This document shows, in pieces, positions 17,617-27,824 of a DNA stretch of 34,331 bases. Both the position numbers and the translations under genes were made by a program. The stretch lies in the NCBI GenBank assembly GCA_009797885.1, contig WNKP01000022.1:1-34331 (forward strand), in the 5' to 3' direction. Each line of letters opens with the position of its first letter. Position 1 is the stretch's first letter. The notes beneath the pieces are model-generated. The model had not been told where the DNA came from, ran no database searches, and was given only the letters and a program-made list of their open reading frames with translations. Origin of the DNA: Flavobacteriaceae bacterium GF1. Lineage in GTDB: Bacteria > Bacteroidota > Bacteroidia > Flavobacteriales > Flavobacteriaceae.

Positions 17617-17680
17617 GAAATGACATTCGGGTTTTCCCTATCATTTCGAAACGACGTGCGAAGAGCCGATTGAAAAATTC
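17617..17680. repeat. Degenerate/partial copies of the palindromic element
   Basis: GAAATGAC at 17617-17624 matches the right end of the 80-bp element, and 17641-17680 matches its left 40 bp at 35 of 40 positions. The two face away from each other across 16 bp. No right end is found for the second, so both are remnants. Confidence 0.6.
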
Positions 17681-17859
17681 CAAAACATGCAAAAGAGATT
17701 ACTACAGTACCAATTCCATGACCAAAATGCCAAAAAATCCTTCACCAGCAAATACCATTGTAGCTATTTAGGATTTTTGAACACTGAAGTTTTTTAGATT
17801 TCTCACGCTCAACTTCACGATGTTCAGTTTCGATTCTAAATGACAAAATACATTTAAAT

Positions 17860-17939
17860 GTCATTTCGAAATGAGGTGCGAAGCGCCGATTGAGAAATCC
17901 GTTAATGGGATTTTGATTTCTCCCTTTGGTGGAAATGAC
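17860..17939. repeat. 80-bp interspersed palindromic element (MITE/REP-like)
   Basis: The unit is bounded by perfect 8-bp inverted termini GTCATTTC (17860-17867) and GAAATGAC (17932-17939). A second nested inverted pair lies inside: GAGAAATC (17892-17899) and GATTTCTC (17915-17922). Similar GTCATTTCG…GAGAAATC palindromes are, from memory, widespread between genes in Flavobacteriaceae. It encodes nothing. Confidence 0.7.
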
Positions 17940-17989
17940 GGCATGGTGGGTGATTTTTGAAGATGGCTTCGGGGTGACCTTTTCCCGTC

Positions 17990-18039
17990 ATTCCGCACTT
18001 GATGCGGAATCCATAATAGTTGCCATGCGAGTGGATTCC
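17990..18039. repeat. REP-like double hairpin
   Basis: ATTCCGCA (17990-17997) and TGCGGAAT (18003-18010) form an 8-bp stem with a 5-nt loop. An overlapping alternative pairing joins GGAATCCA (18006-18013) with TGGATTCC (18032-18039). The motif CGTCATTCCGC…GCGGAATCCA belongs to a common class of bacterial intergenic repeats. Confidence 0.6.
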
Positions 18040-18172
18040 TACTTTCCCTTCGACTTTATTCAGGGTAACAAGCAGGGATGGCAACTGATCGGTTTGAAAT
18101 GGGGCCGCACGGTTTCTTTATCAAAGGGACTTAAAGCCATGATTATCAAGTCACCATAAATCGAATCGAAGG

Positions 18173-19024
18173 CTAGATCGTATTTTGATGGAATTCCACC
18201 AGCCCATCGATAGGCCTCCTTCTTATAACCCCAAGGATCAAATCGTTTCGTTCCAGGACAGTGGTCAATTCCTCTTTAAGAAAATGGGCAATACTTCCCA
18301 CAAAATGAATGGGAACCTTAGTGGCCAGTTCAAATTGCATGATGTAATTGTTCACAAATTGTTGAAAGCCCTTATCTATGACACCACGACAGTAGGGATG
18401 GTTCTTGTTCTCAATGATGAACCTGGCAAAGGTGGCCAAATAAGTATTGGGATTGGGCTGCTTGTATAAATTGTCTTTGATGACATCAGCCTCCAATTCG
18501 TACTCCTTGGCAAATTTAATTCCCAAATCCTGTGGCATTTTATGAAAGTAGTAATCTCGAAGTAATTTCCTTCCAAAAAAGTTTCCACTACCGTCATCCA
18601 TAGGGATATAGCCTAAAGAGGTTACCTTCTGAAACAATTGATGTCCATCGTAATAGCTGCAATTGGAACCCGTTCCTAAAATACATACGATACCTTGGGA
18701 ACCTATTTTGGTCGTCGAATAAATTGCAGCATAGGTGTCCTCCCTAACTTCGGCTTTTGCATTGGGGAAAAAATCACCGAAAATCCCTTTAAGGAATTTT
18801 TTCATCCTATCCGTACCGCAACCCGCCCCGTAGAAATAGAGTCGGCTAACGGCCTCTCTATTTTTTGAAAGTTCAAAATTGTTCGCCAAACGGTCTTCTA
18901 TGACCTCCCTGGTCAGTACTTCCGGACTCAATCCCAAGGTTTGGGTAACGAACAGTTGTTCGCCATTTTCATCCAAGGCAATCCAATCCGATTTAGTGGC
19001 GCCACTATCAACTATTAAAATCAT
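18173..19024 (-). CDS. BadF/BadG-type ATPase, N-acetylglucosamine kinase-like
   Basis: The protein has 283 residues of the ASKHA fold. The phosphate-1 loop is VDSGATKSDW (5-14, with D6), the phosphate-2 region is LGTGSNCSYY (116-125), and MDDGSGNFFGRKLL (142-155) is the conserved block seen in eukaryote-like GlcNAc kinases. The likely reaction is ATP plus an amino sugar (GlcNAc) giving the 6-phosphate, in cell-wall recycling; the exact sugar is inferred from family resemblance only. It is the third gene after pfkA and gapA, 70 bp below gapA, with a stem-loop in the gap. Expression may depend on partial read-through or mRNA processing there, since no own -7 box is seen. Confidence 0.88.
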   Translation of the reverse strand: MILIVDSGATKSDWIALDENGEQLFVTQTLGLSPEVLTREVIEDRLANNFELSKNREAVSRLYFYGAGCGTDRMKKFLKGIFGDFFPNAKAEVREDTYAAIYSTTKIGSQGIVCILGTGSNCSYYDGHQLFQKVTSLGYIPMDDGSGNFFGRKLLRDYYFHKMPQDLGIKFAKEYELEADVIKDNLYKQPNPNTYLATFARFIIENKNHPYCRGVIDKGFQQFVNNYIMQFELATKVPIHFVGSIAHFLKEELTTVLERNDLILGVIRRRPIDGLVEFHQNTI

Positions 19025-19032
19025 TCCTGTAA

Positions 19033-19080
19033 AAATAAATATTCCTGAAAATAAGGATTTTACCCCATATTTTCAGGAAT
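19033..19080 (-). terminator. Stem-loop terminator or processing site after gapA
   Basis: Two perfect 13-bp arms (ATTCCTGAAAATA at 19041-19053 and its complement at 19068-19080) enclose a 14-nt loop. Read on the minus strand the stem is followed by a T-rich tract. It begins 14 bp after the gapA stop codon and ends just before the kinase-like gene, so it may partly terminate transcription or protect the gapA mRNA end. Confidence 0.6.
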
Positions 19081-19094
19081 ACTGTTATGCTTGG

Positions 19095-21102
<2,008 letters not shown>

Positions 21103-21118
21103 TTTTTTTATTAAACGT

Positions 21119-21126
21119 CAAAGCTA
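21119..21126 (-). promoter_or_regulatory. Promoter -7 box TAGCTTTG for pfkA
   Basis: On the minus strand this is TAGCTTTG, an exact TAnnTTTG match, 16 nt before ATG 21102. It supports pfkA as the first gene of its transcript. No strong -33 element is visible. Confidence 0.5.
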
Positions 21127-21180
21127 GCAAACTTCCCCTAATAAAAAAATGAGCTTTGTCCTACTTTATGTTACAAGGCT

Positions 21181-21217
21181 TTTTTCAAACGTTTTCGTAC
21201 AAAAACGTATTGAAAAA
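21181..21217 (-). terminator. AT-rich stem-loop after tamB
   Basis: The arms TTTTTCAA (21181-21188) plus ACGTTTT (21189-21195) pair with AAAACGT (21202-21208) and TTGAAAAA (21210-21217), leaving one bulged base at 21209 and a 6-nt loop. It starts 10 bp past the tamB stop. It is long but AT-rich and lacks a clean U-tract, so terminator function is only likely. Confidence 0.45.
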
Positions 21218-21227
21218 TGATAAAATT

Positions 21228-24200
21228 CTATCTTTTTTGGCGGGAAACCGAGTTTTTTGAGCGAAAATTAATAAGACTGTCCTTTCCCATCACGGAAGTA
21301 TCCAAAGTTTCTTTTTCCTTGGGCGTTTCTTTTTTTCGTGGCCTAAAAATCTGTGCCATTAGATCCTTAAAATTATTGAAGTCTACCTGATAGGAAAGTC
21401 CCACGCCCTGGGTATATCCTTGGCGTTCTGCCAGGAATTGTTCAATCACATTTTCCCGATTGAATATTTTGGCACTTAGTGTTCCTTCCTCGTTCAACAG
21501 TACCTGCACCTCCACATCACCGGCAACTACGGTTTCGGAAACGCCCCCCACAGGAACCCCAACCCTTCCGTTGACCAAAACGCGATCGGATATCTGAGTG
21601 GAAACGGTAACTCCAATCCTGTCCTCCGTATCTATTCCGGCATCCTGAAAGCCTTGTTCATAGGAAACTCCAAAATTGAGCTTGTCATTATTGCCCCCCA
21701 ATACCTGGTTCAATAATCCGGAAGCCGTTTGAATCAGATTTCCGGTGACCGCTTGCTGATTGAGACCGGTCTGTTCATTAACAAAAGTTCCCTGCGCCAA
21801 AAGGAAGAAGGCATTATTGTTTTCTATAGTGGGATCCTGTAATCTGTATTCCAACTCCGATTTCACCACGGAACTGGTTCCTGGGAATTCAATATCAAAA
21901 TCTATTGTGGGGTTTTCCAATTCGCCATCCAATCGTACCACAACCTCCGTTGGTATTCTCCTTGTATTTCCAGGATTGTCCAACAGGGGCGCCGGATTGG
22001 CATTTAGGGAATACACCGCTTTTAGCCCCAATTGGGCTTCCAGGGGATTGCCACTGTCCCAAAGAATGGTCCCTCCCGGTTCCACAACAAAGGTCTTGTC
22101 TATCAATCCCGCCCTTCTAAACCGATATTGCCCGGTCACCACAACAAATTCCCCATACATATTGAATTTGCCATTGGTATTGATCTCCATCAACAACAGC
22201 CCTTCTCCCGTACCTTTCAGTGAACTCTTATTTTCCTTGTCCACAATAATTTCGACCTCGGCGTCCGGGGTAACGGCCAGGTCAAATATCATTTCCAGCC
22301 CCTCATATTCACTCAGTACCCGCTCTGAGGCAATTGTCCCCCCCTGATTTTTTTCAATAAAATTGATAAAGGAATAATCCCCTACGCTGGTCACATCACT
22401 CAATGGGATTTTTAAGGATGTCCCTCGGGCCGTAGCACCCTCAAATTCTATGTTCAATGCTGTTGTTGGCCCAAAAATGGAACCTCTTCCATTGGCAAAA
22501 CCAGTGCCATAATACAGGGCTTCCTCTTCATAATCCGTATTTAGGATCAAAAATCGTTCTCCATTGGTATCTACATTTAAGCCCAATGTCCAATCGCCGA
22601 ATTCCCTATGGGAAATGGTACCGTCCAGGTATGCGGTGGTCCCTTCGGAAGCATCCGTCAATGCCATGTTCTCAAAATAAAAGCTTTGATCAAATAACCG
22701 TACCCTGGATAAAGGAGCAAAATTGTAGTCCACATTTAAGTAGGGGATTCCCAGACCGGCTTCACTTAGGGTCAGGGTACCATTCATAGCCGGATTCCTG
22801 GCATTTCCGGTAATACGGGCATTACCATTTACAAAACCGTGGATGTTGGAAATAATATCCTCTCCCAAGGGCGCAAAGGGTTTCAAATCAAAATCATCGA
22901 ATGCCGCCAACAAATCCAAAGTAGTCTCGTTACGCCCATTATTGATATTACCGTTTAAACTGAATTTTTCCACCCCGTCCTTGCTTATCCAGGAGTTGAC
23001 GCCAAATTGCGAAAGGTCATTGTTGCCAAAAATTACCAACTCCATGTCCCCCAAGATCATTTCATTGACCGCAAAGTCATTGATCAACATACTTGATGAA
23101 GGCAGGTACTTGCCATCTTTCTGTAAGATGTTTAAAAATCCATTGACCTTTCCATCCAATTTTAAACTGTCTATGGAAGGAGTTACTTTATCCAAGGAGA
23201 CGATCCTGAATCCTAATTCCAAATCCTTGTAGGTAGAATCCGCCAATTCCCCCCTTAGCCTTATTTGCTCCTCATTGTTATTGTCCATGAGAATCTCATC
23301 GATTTGGATACTATCCAAAGTACGGTTTATGATAACCTTGTTCTTTTTGTCCCCGGATTTGTTCAATACCCATGTATTGCCCTTAAAGTTAATGTCCGAG
23401 GTTTTTAGTCCAATTACGGATTTGTTCTCCTTATTAAAGGTGTGATAGAAATTCAAGTTATAGCTATCGTTAAATTGACTACCTCCCTTAAATTCGGTCC
23501 TGAAGAACAAAGTATCCTTTAAGGTGGTGTTGATCAGGTTAAAATCATGGACATCATAGTAAACGGTGGACATATCCTCCACGGTCAGAAAGGTATTAAA
23601 GAGTGGGTTCTTGTTGTCTATTTTAAGTTCAACCTCATTGAATTCATTTTTGAACGCCTCAATACTGGGCGATTTAAATGTCAGTTTGAAGTCTCCCTGG
23701 TCCGATTTGATATTCCCCCGGATGAAGGTATCCGGCCCTAATTTCACTTCGGGAAAGAACACATCCACAATCTTGTTGTAAATGCGAAAGTTGAAATCCA
23801 ATTTCTGTCCTTCCGAAATCTCGTATGGCCTGTAGTTGGTATAAATACTTCCTATGGAATTCTGTAGAAGTCTTCCCAGTTCCCTGACCTTAAAGTTCCC
23901 CCTCATATAGCCGGTGATAATATCCGGGGAAATGATTTGAATATTTCTTAGACTATCTTTTTCAAATGTGGAGGAAACCGCAAAGTCGTCAAAACGATAC
24001 GTATCGTTTTTATTTTGAAATTGTGTTTCAGAGAACTTTAGATCGCCAACAATATTATCCAACGTATTGCCGGTAATGTCCATCCGTACATCTCCCTTAA
24101 AAATGGAAACTTCTTCCTTAATAAAATTCAGCTTGCTCAAATCCGCATAATCCACGGAAGCGATAAAATTAAAGTCGTTCTCTTCCTGACTAAAATCGGC

Positions 24201-25652
24201 AAGTCCCTTAAAGTTTAGCTTTAGGTTTTCGTCATTACTGATCAAGGATCCATCAAAGAGTTCTTCCTTAATAATCCCGGAAACCTTAACATCCTTGTAC
24301 TGATACCCATTGAATTCCATGGTGTACACATCTCCAATGGCCTCGGTATTTAGATATTCTGCGATGAAACCGCGGCCTTCCACATTAACATCCAATGAGG
24401 TTTTACCAAACTTTGGGTCATTCAAAAAATTTCCCAGATCAAAATTTATCAAGGAAACGAACCCCCTGTATGAGGCATCATCAATGTTGTTGATGTTGGT
24501 CATCTGAAGATCGGAATAACAACTGCCAATGGCCGTATTGAGGTTTATTTTGGCATCAATGGAGTTTTCCGTAACCTCTGTATCTCCCCTTACGGTGAAC
24601 TGTCCGAATTTTTGAAATGAGGTAGGTAAAATATTCTTTCCCAAAATATTGGGCAACAGGGCCCGCAATTGATAATAACTGGAAGTGACGTTTTTCATCT
24701 GGGCCTCCATTTTAAAAGGCTCCGAGTCCTTGAACATGTTCTTAAAGTTAAAATCCCCCCGTATCCCGGTATTGTCCGAAAAGAGCAACAATTCCTCAAA
24801 GTTCAGATCGTTCAGAACACCACTTGCATTGGTCGAAAAGGTGGCGATCCTGTCCTTACCAAATTCGTTGAAGTATTTGTTGATCTCATTAAAGGCCACG
24901 GTGGACTCATCAAACTGGGCCGATACTTGAACTTTGTCCAAAAAATCCGCAAAATCCTCGCGATTATAATCAAAGACCAACTGGCCCTTTATCTGGGATT
25001 CCGGCGTTTCTATGCGCAAGGAATCAAATCGCATTTGTTGTTTCGTGTACGAAAACCTGGTTTGCAGTTTTTTAAGGTCAACGCCCCTTCTACTTTTTAA
25101 ACCCAATTCCAAAATCTGTAGGGAAACGTCAGGCCCTAAAATTTGGAAATCCTCTGAACTCAGTTCCAGGTTTTTGAAATCCAGTATTTTGGAATTCTCC
25201 AGATTCTCATCGCTGAGCATATACCGACTGTTGCTTAAGTTAATTTCCGAAGCTGCCATAAAAAATGGTGGGGTACCGGGTGCCCTGGGTTTTCCATCAT
25301 CCAACTTATCAATAAAAACATCCAAATTGGTATTGGTCTCCTCCGCATAGGTTTTCATATGCAACAACAACCCATCAACATCAATTTCCCCAAATTCCAT
25401 ATCCCCGTCGATCATTTTTCTCAGGTTTAAAATGGAAGTGGATAGTTTTTGGATGTGTATCAAGGTATCCGCCCTATAGTCCTCAACGTATATATTCTTT
25501 ATGGTGGCGCCCAAGGTAAACGGGGAAAACCTCACCCTTTCAATACTTATACTGGTCCCAAATTCCTGGTTAAGGCCATCCGTAGCATATTTCGCCAATT
25601 TGGTCTGTACTATGGGCAGGGAGAAGACTATAGTTGCCAAAACACCCATCAA
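21228..25652 (-). CDS. tamB: TamB-family translocation and assembly protein
   Basis: About 1474 residues. A single N-terminal hydrophobic anchor is followed by very long repetitive beta-strand sequence with Asn/Asp/Leu alternation, as in AsmA/TamB bridge-like lipid-transfer proteins. The C-terminal about 400 residues (FANGRGSIFGPTTALNIEF, then TGQYRFRRAGLIDKTF and GGTILWDSGNPLEAQLGL, ending YQVDFNNFKDLM) match the conserved TamB (DUF490) domain. TamB spans the periplasm and supports outer-membrane protein assembly and/or phospholipid transport. The start is unclear: the first usable codons are TTG 25652 and ATG 25649. In-frame basic residues (KKLRK…R) directly upstream look like the true N-terminus, but would need a non-standard start at ATC 25700. 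It is divergent from tsaD. Confidence 0.92.
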   Translation of the reverse strand: MMGVLATIVFSLPIVQTKLAKYATDGLNQEFGTSISIERVRFSPFTLGATIKNIYVEDYRADTLIHIQKLSTSILNLRKMIDGDMEFGEIDVDGLLLHMKTYAEETNTNLDVFIDKLDDGKPRAPGTPPFFMAASEINLSNSRYMLSDENLENSKILDFKNLELSSEDFQILGPDVSLQILELGLKSRRGVDLKKLQTRFSYTKQQMRFDSLRIETPESQIKGQLVFDYNREDFADFLDKVQVSAQFDESTVAFNEINKYFNEFGKDRIATFSTNASGVLNDLNFEELLLFSDNTGIRGDFNFKNMFKDSEPFKMEAQMKNVTSSYYQLRALLPNILGKNILPTSFQKFGQFTVRGDTEVTENSIDAKINLNTAIGSCYSDLQMTNINNIDDASYRGFVSLINFDLGNFLNDPKFGKTSLDVNVEGRGFIAEYLNTEAIGDVYTMEFNGYQYKDVKVSGIIKEELFDGSLISNDENLKLNFKGLADFSQEENDFNFIASVDYADLSKLNFIKEEVSIFKGDVRMDITGNTLDNIVGDLKFSETQFQNKNDTYRFDDFAVSSTFEKDSLRNIQIISPDIITGYMRGNFKVRELGRLLQNSIGSIYTNYRPYEISEGQKLDFNFRIYNKIVDVFFPEVKLGPDTFIRGNIKSDQGDFKLTFKSPSIEAFKNEFNEVELKIDNKNPLFNTFLTVEDMSTVYYDVHDFNLINTTLKDTLFFRTEFKGGSQFNDSYNLNFYHTFNKENKSVIGLKTSDINFKGNTWVLNKSGDKKNKVIINRTLDSIQIDEILMDNNNEEQIRLRGELADSTYKDLELGFRIVSLDKVTPSIDSLKLDGKVNGFLNILQKDGKYLPSSSMLINDFAVNEMILGDMELVIFGNNDLSQFGVNSWISKDGVEKFSLNGNINNGRNETTLDLLAAFDDFDLKPFAPLGEDIISNIHGFVNGNARITGNARNPAMNGTLTLSEAGLGIPYLNVDYNFAPLSRVRLFDQSFYFENMALTDASEGTTAYLDGTISHREFGDWTLGLNVDTNGERFLILNTDYEEEALYYGTGFANGRGSIFGPTTALNIEFEGATARGTSLKIPLSDVTSVGDYSFINFIEKNQGGTIASERVLSEYEGLEMIFDLAVTPDAEVEIIVDKENKSSLKGTGEGLLLMEINTNGKFNMYGEFVVVTGQYRFRRAGLIDKTFVVEPGGTILWDSGNPLEAQLGLKAVYSLNANPAPLLDNPGNTRRIPTEVVVRLDGELENPTIDFDIEFPGTSSVVKSELEYRLQDPTIENNNAFFLLAQGTFVNEQTGLNQQAVTGNLIQTASGLLNQVLGGNNDKLNFGVSYEQGFQDAGIDTEDRIGVTVSTQISDRVLVNGRVGVPVGGVSETVVAGDVEVQVLLNEEGTLSAKIFNRENVIEQFLAERQGYTQGVGLSYQVDFNNFKDLMAQIFRPRKKETPKEKETLDTSVMGKDSLINFRSKNSVSRQKR

Positions 25653-25714
25653 AATGAGTATCAGCAGTAGCCTAACCCCTATTTTCCTTAATTTTTTGAT
25701 AGCGCGTTACCTTT

Positions 25715-25722
25715 TATATTTG
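25715..25722 (+). promoter_or_regulatory. Promoter -7 box TATATTTG for tsaD
   Basis: This is an exact TAnnTTTG match, 25 nt before the TTG start of tsaD. A TTG at 25696-25698 lies 16 nt upstream, slightly short for a -33 element. Confidence 0.5.
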
Positions 25723-25747
25723 TAGGACAATTTTCGTTCCAAAGCCA

Positions 25748-26770
25748 TTGAACACTTCAAAAAAATATATCCTGGCCATTGAGTCTTCCTGCGACGACAC
25801 CTCTGCCGCTATTCTTTGTAACAGTACTGTGTTAAGTAATATTGTTGCCAATCAGGAAATTCACCAACAATACGGTGGTGTGGTTCCCGAGTTGGCATCG
25901 AGGGCACACCAACAAAACATTGTACCAGTTGTCCATCAAGCTCTGGCCAAGGCAAATATCGGCAAAAATGAACTCTCCGCCATAGCCTTCACAAGAGGTC
26001 CGGGACTTCTTGGGTCCCTTTTGGTAGGCACTTCCTTTGCAAAATCCCTTGCCCTGGGATTGGGTATTCCCTTAATTGAAGTGAACCATATGCAAGCACA
26101 TATTCTTGCCCATTTTATTAAGGAAGAACACCAAACCGTTCCCAACTTTCCTTTTCTTGCGTTAACCATAAGTGGCGGGCACACCCAAATCGTTCAGGTC
26201 AATGACTATTTTGATATGGAAATTTTGGGGGAGAGTTTGGATGATGCCGTGGGGGAAGCCTTTGACAAGAGTGCCAAATTATTGGGATTGCCCTATCCTG
26301 GAGGACCTTTAATTGACCAATACGCACAAAAGGGAAACCCTAAGGCATTTGAATTTCCAAAGCCCAAGGTGGACCACCTTAATTTTAGTTTTAGCGGACT
26401 AAAAACCAGTATTCTTTATTTCATTCAAAGGAAAACCAAAGAAAACCCCGATTTTGTTCAGGAGCATCTCAACGATATTTGTGCGTCCATCCAGGAGACC
26501 ATCGTAGCGATTTTGATGGACAAGCTTAAAAAGGCCTCCAAAATAACAGGGATTAAGGAAATTACCATTGGTGGTGGGGTATCCGCGAATTCGGAAATAC
26601 GAAAAAGAATCAAGGATATGGAGCAAACCTTGGGTTGGAAAACATACATCCCCAAGTTTGAATATTGTACGGACAATGCCGCAATGATAGGTATTGTAGG
26701 ATATCTAAAGTACTTAAAAGGGGATTTTGCCCGTCAGGAAGTTTCTGCAAAAGCGCGATATATACTTTAA
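25748..26770 (+). CDS. tsaD: tRNA N6-threonylcarbamoyladenosine transferase TsaD
   Basis: The protein has 340 residues. TsaD transfers the threonylcarbamoyl group to A37 of tRNAs that read ANN codons, an essential step. Signature motifs are AIESSCDDTSAAI (10-22), VVPELASRAH (45-54), the metal-binding HMQAH (H114, H118), LTISGGHTQ (139-147), GEAFDKSAKLLGLPYPGG, and the late CTDNAAMIG. The start is TTG 25748: the family begins 5-8 residues before ILAIESS and no in-frame ATG lies upstream. It leads a tsaD, TfoX-N-like, rsmE run. Its divergent tamB neighbour is, from memory, a common arrangement in Bacteroidota. Confidence 0.96.
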   Translation: MNTSKKYILAIESSCDDTSAAILCNSTVLSNIVANQEIHQQYGGVVPELASRAHQQNIVPVVHQALAKANIGKNELSAIAFTRGPGLLGSLLVGTSFAKSLALGLGIPLIEVNHMQAHILAHFIKEEHQTVPNFPFLALTISGGHTQIVQVNDYFDMEILGESLDDAVGEAFDKSAKLLGLPYPGGPLIDQYAQKGNPKAFEFPKPKVDHLNFSFSGLKTSILYFIQRKTKENPDFVQEHLNDICASIQETIVAILMDKLKKASKITGIKEITIGGGVSANSEIRKRIKDMEQTLGWKTYIPKFEYCTDNAAMIGIVGYLKYLKGDFARQEVSAKARYIL

Positions 26771-26772
26771 AA

Positions 26773-27105
26773 ATGGCCTATAACCCAGATTTGACCAAAC
26801 GAATTGAAGCCACTCTTGGGCTATTTCCGGAGGAATTTGTCCAAAAGAAAATGTTCGGTGGAATTGCCTTCCTCTACAAAGGAAAAATGACGGTGGGCAC
26901 CATAAACCAGGATGTAATGGTACGCGTAATGGGGGCAAAAATGGAAACCGTGCTCCAAATGGCGCATGTACGTCCCATGGATTTTACCGGAACACCCATG
27001 AAAGAATTTGTGTTTGTATCGGAAGGAGGTTACCAAACCGAAGAACAACTGCACTATTGGGTGGAACTCGGTTTGGAACATGCAAAAAATAAATTAGGGG
27101 AGTAA
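26773..27105 (+). CDS. TfoX/Sxy N-terminal domain protein
   Basis: The protein has 110 residues and starts at ATG 26773, two bases after the tsaD stop. It has the single TfoX/Sxy N-terminal fold signature: an N-terminal helix (DLTKRIEATL), VQKKMFGGIAFLYKGKMTVGT with the conserved K-K-M-FGG, then VMVRVMG and PMDFTGTPMKEFVFV. Sxy regulates competence in gammaproteobacteria, but stand-alone N-domains in Bacteroidota have no established role, so a competence function should not be assumed. Its stop shares one base with the rsmE start (TAATG), which implies translational coupling within the operon. An upstream extension of the frame overlaps tsaD and is rejected. Confidence 0.9.
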   Translation: MAYNPDLTKRIEATLGLFPEEFVQKKMFGGIAFLYKGKMTVGTINQDVMVRVMGAKMETVLQMAHVRPMDFTGTPMKEFVFVSEGGYQTEEQLHYWVELGLEHAKNKLGE

Positions 27106-27809
27106 TGCAGCTTTTTTATAATTCAACATTGGACAACAGTTTTAAACAATTCATCTTCCCACCGGAAGAGAGCAAACACATCGTGAAGGTCCTAAGGAAA
27201 AAAGAAGGTGATATTTTGAATATTACCAATGGAAGGGGCTATCACTTCCGGGCCAAAATTCTTGAAGCGGACCCCAAAAAATGTAAGGCGCAAATTGTTT
27301 CCGAAGAAAAGACGATCCCTAAATTGCACTCGCTCCATATTGCCATAGCCCCTACCAAAATGAATGACCGTTTCGAATGGTTTTTGGAAAAGGCCACGGA
27401 AATTGGCGTGGACGAGATAACCCCCATTCTTTGCGATCATTCCGAACGAAAGGTCATAAAAACGGAACGTTTGGAAAAGGTACTACAGGCAGCAATGAAA
27501 CAGTCCTTGCAGACTTATTTACCAAAATTAAATCCCCTTACCCCTTTTCAAGATTTTTTGGATCTGGTTGAAGGGGAATTGAAATTCATTGCCCATTGCC
27601 ACGAAGATGAAAAGCTGGAGCTAAAACGAAAAGTACAGGCAGATAAGGATGTGGTGGTCCTTATTGGACCAGAGGGTGATTTTTCCAAAAGTGAAATACG
27701 TAGGGCGCTAGACCATGGGTTCCATCCGGTTTCCTTGGGCAGGAATCGTTTACGTACCGAAACCGCCGGTATTGTTGCCTGTTCAACGGTAGCTTTAATC
27801 AATAGATAA
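27105..27809 (+). CDS. rsmE: 16S rRNA (uracil1498-N3)-methyltransferase RsmE
   Basis: The protein has 234 residues, full length. It uses S-adenosylmethionine to methylate N3 of U1498 in 16S rRNA. An N-terminal PUA-like domain (1-70, with SKHIVKVLRKKEGD) precedes a SPOUT methyltransferase domain with the trefoil-knot motifs LIGPEGDFSKSE (187-198) and SLGRNRLRTETAG (210-222). KATEIGVDEITP (96-107) is also typical. The ATG overlaps the stop of the preceding gene by one base. It converges with the DUF1223 gene across only 15 bp and no clear terminator is seen there. Confidence 0.95.
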   Translation: MQLFYNSTLDNSFKQFIFPPEESKHIVKVLRKKEGDILNITNGRGYHFRAKILEADPKKCKAQIVSEEKTIPKLHSLHIAIAPTKMNDRFEWFLEKATEIGVDEITPILCDHSERKVIKTERLEKVLQAAMKQSLQTYLPKLNPLTPFQDFLDLVEGELKFIAHCHEDEKLELKRKVQADKDVVVLIGPEGDFSKSEIRRALDHGFHPVSLGRNRLRTETAGIVACSTVALINR

Positions 27810-27824
27810 TCGCTGGACCACCCA

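Larger units (their letters stand above)
17487..18172. other. Non-coding stretch with interspersed palindromic repeats
   Basis: Between the convergent ridA and GlcNAc-kinase-like genes lie 686 bp without a credible gene. Short open frames here (for example at 17902-18084 on the minus strand, containing the phrase RIKCGMTG) are translations of the palindromic repeats. Elements seen are one intact 80-bp inverted-repeat unit, a partial copy of it, a fragment of a third, and a separate REP-like hairpin (listed individually). The rest shows no recognised feature, and no clear terminator for ridA was found. Confidence 0.7.

Noticed and set aside
17902-18159. Small open frames on both strands in the intergenic gap, one with the phrase RIKCGMTG
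   Set aside because: They lie over the palindromic repeats; this phrase typically arises from translating REP-like elements.
26773-27105. Natural-competence regulator (Sxy)
   Set aside because: Only the N-terminal domain is present, and no competence genes or CRP-S-type sites are visible.
27105-27115. Start of rsmE as an overlap artefact requiring a later start
   Set aside because: The TAATG overlap is a normal coupled start, and the N-terminal PUA-like sequence begins directly at this ATG.
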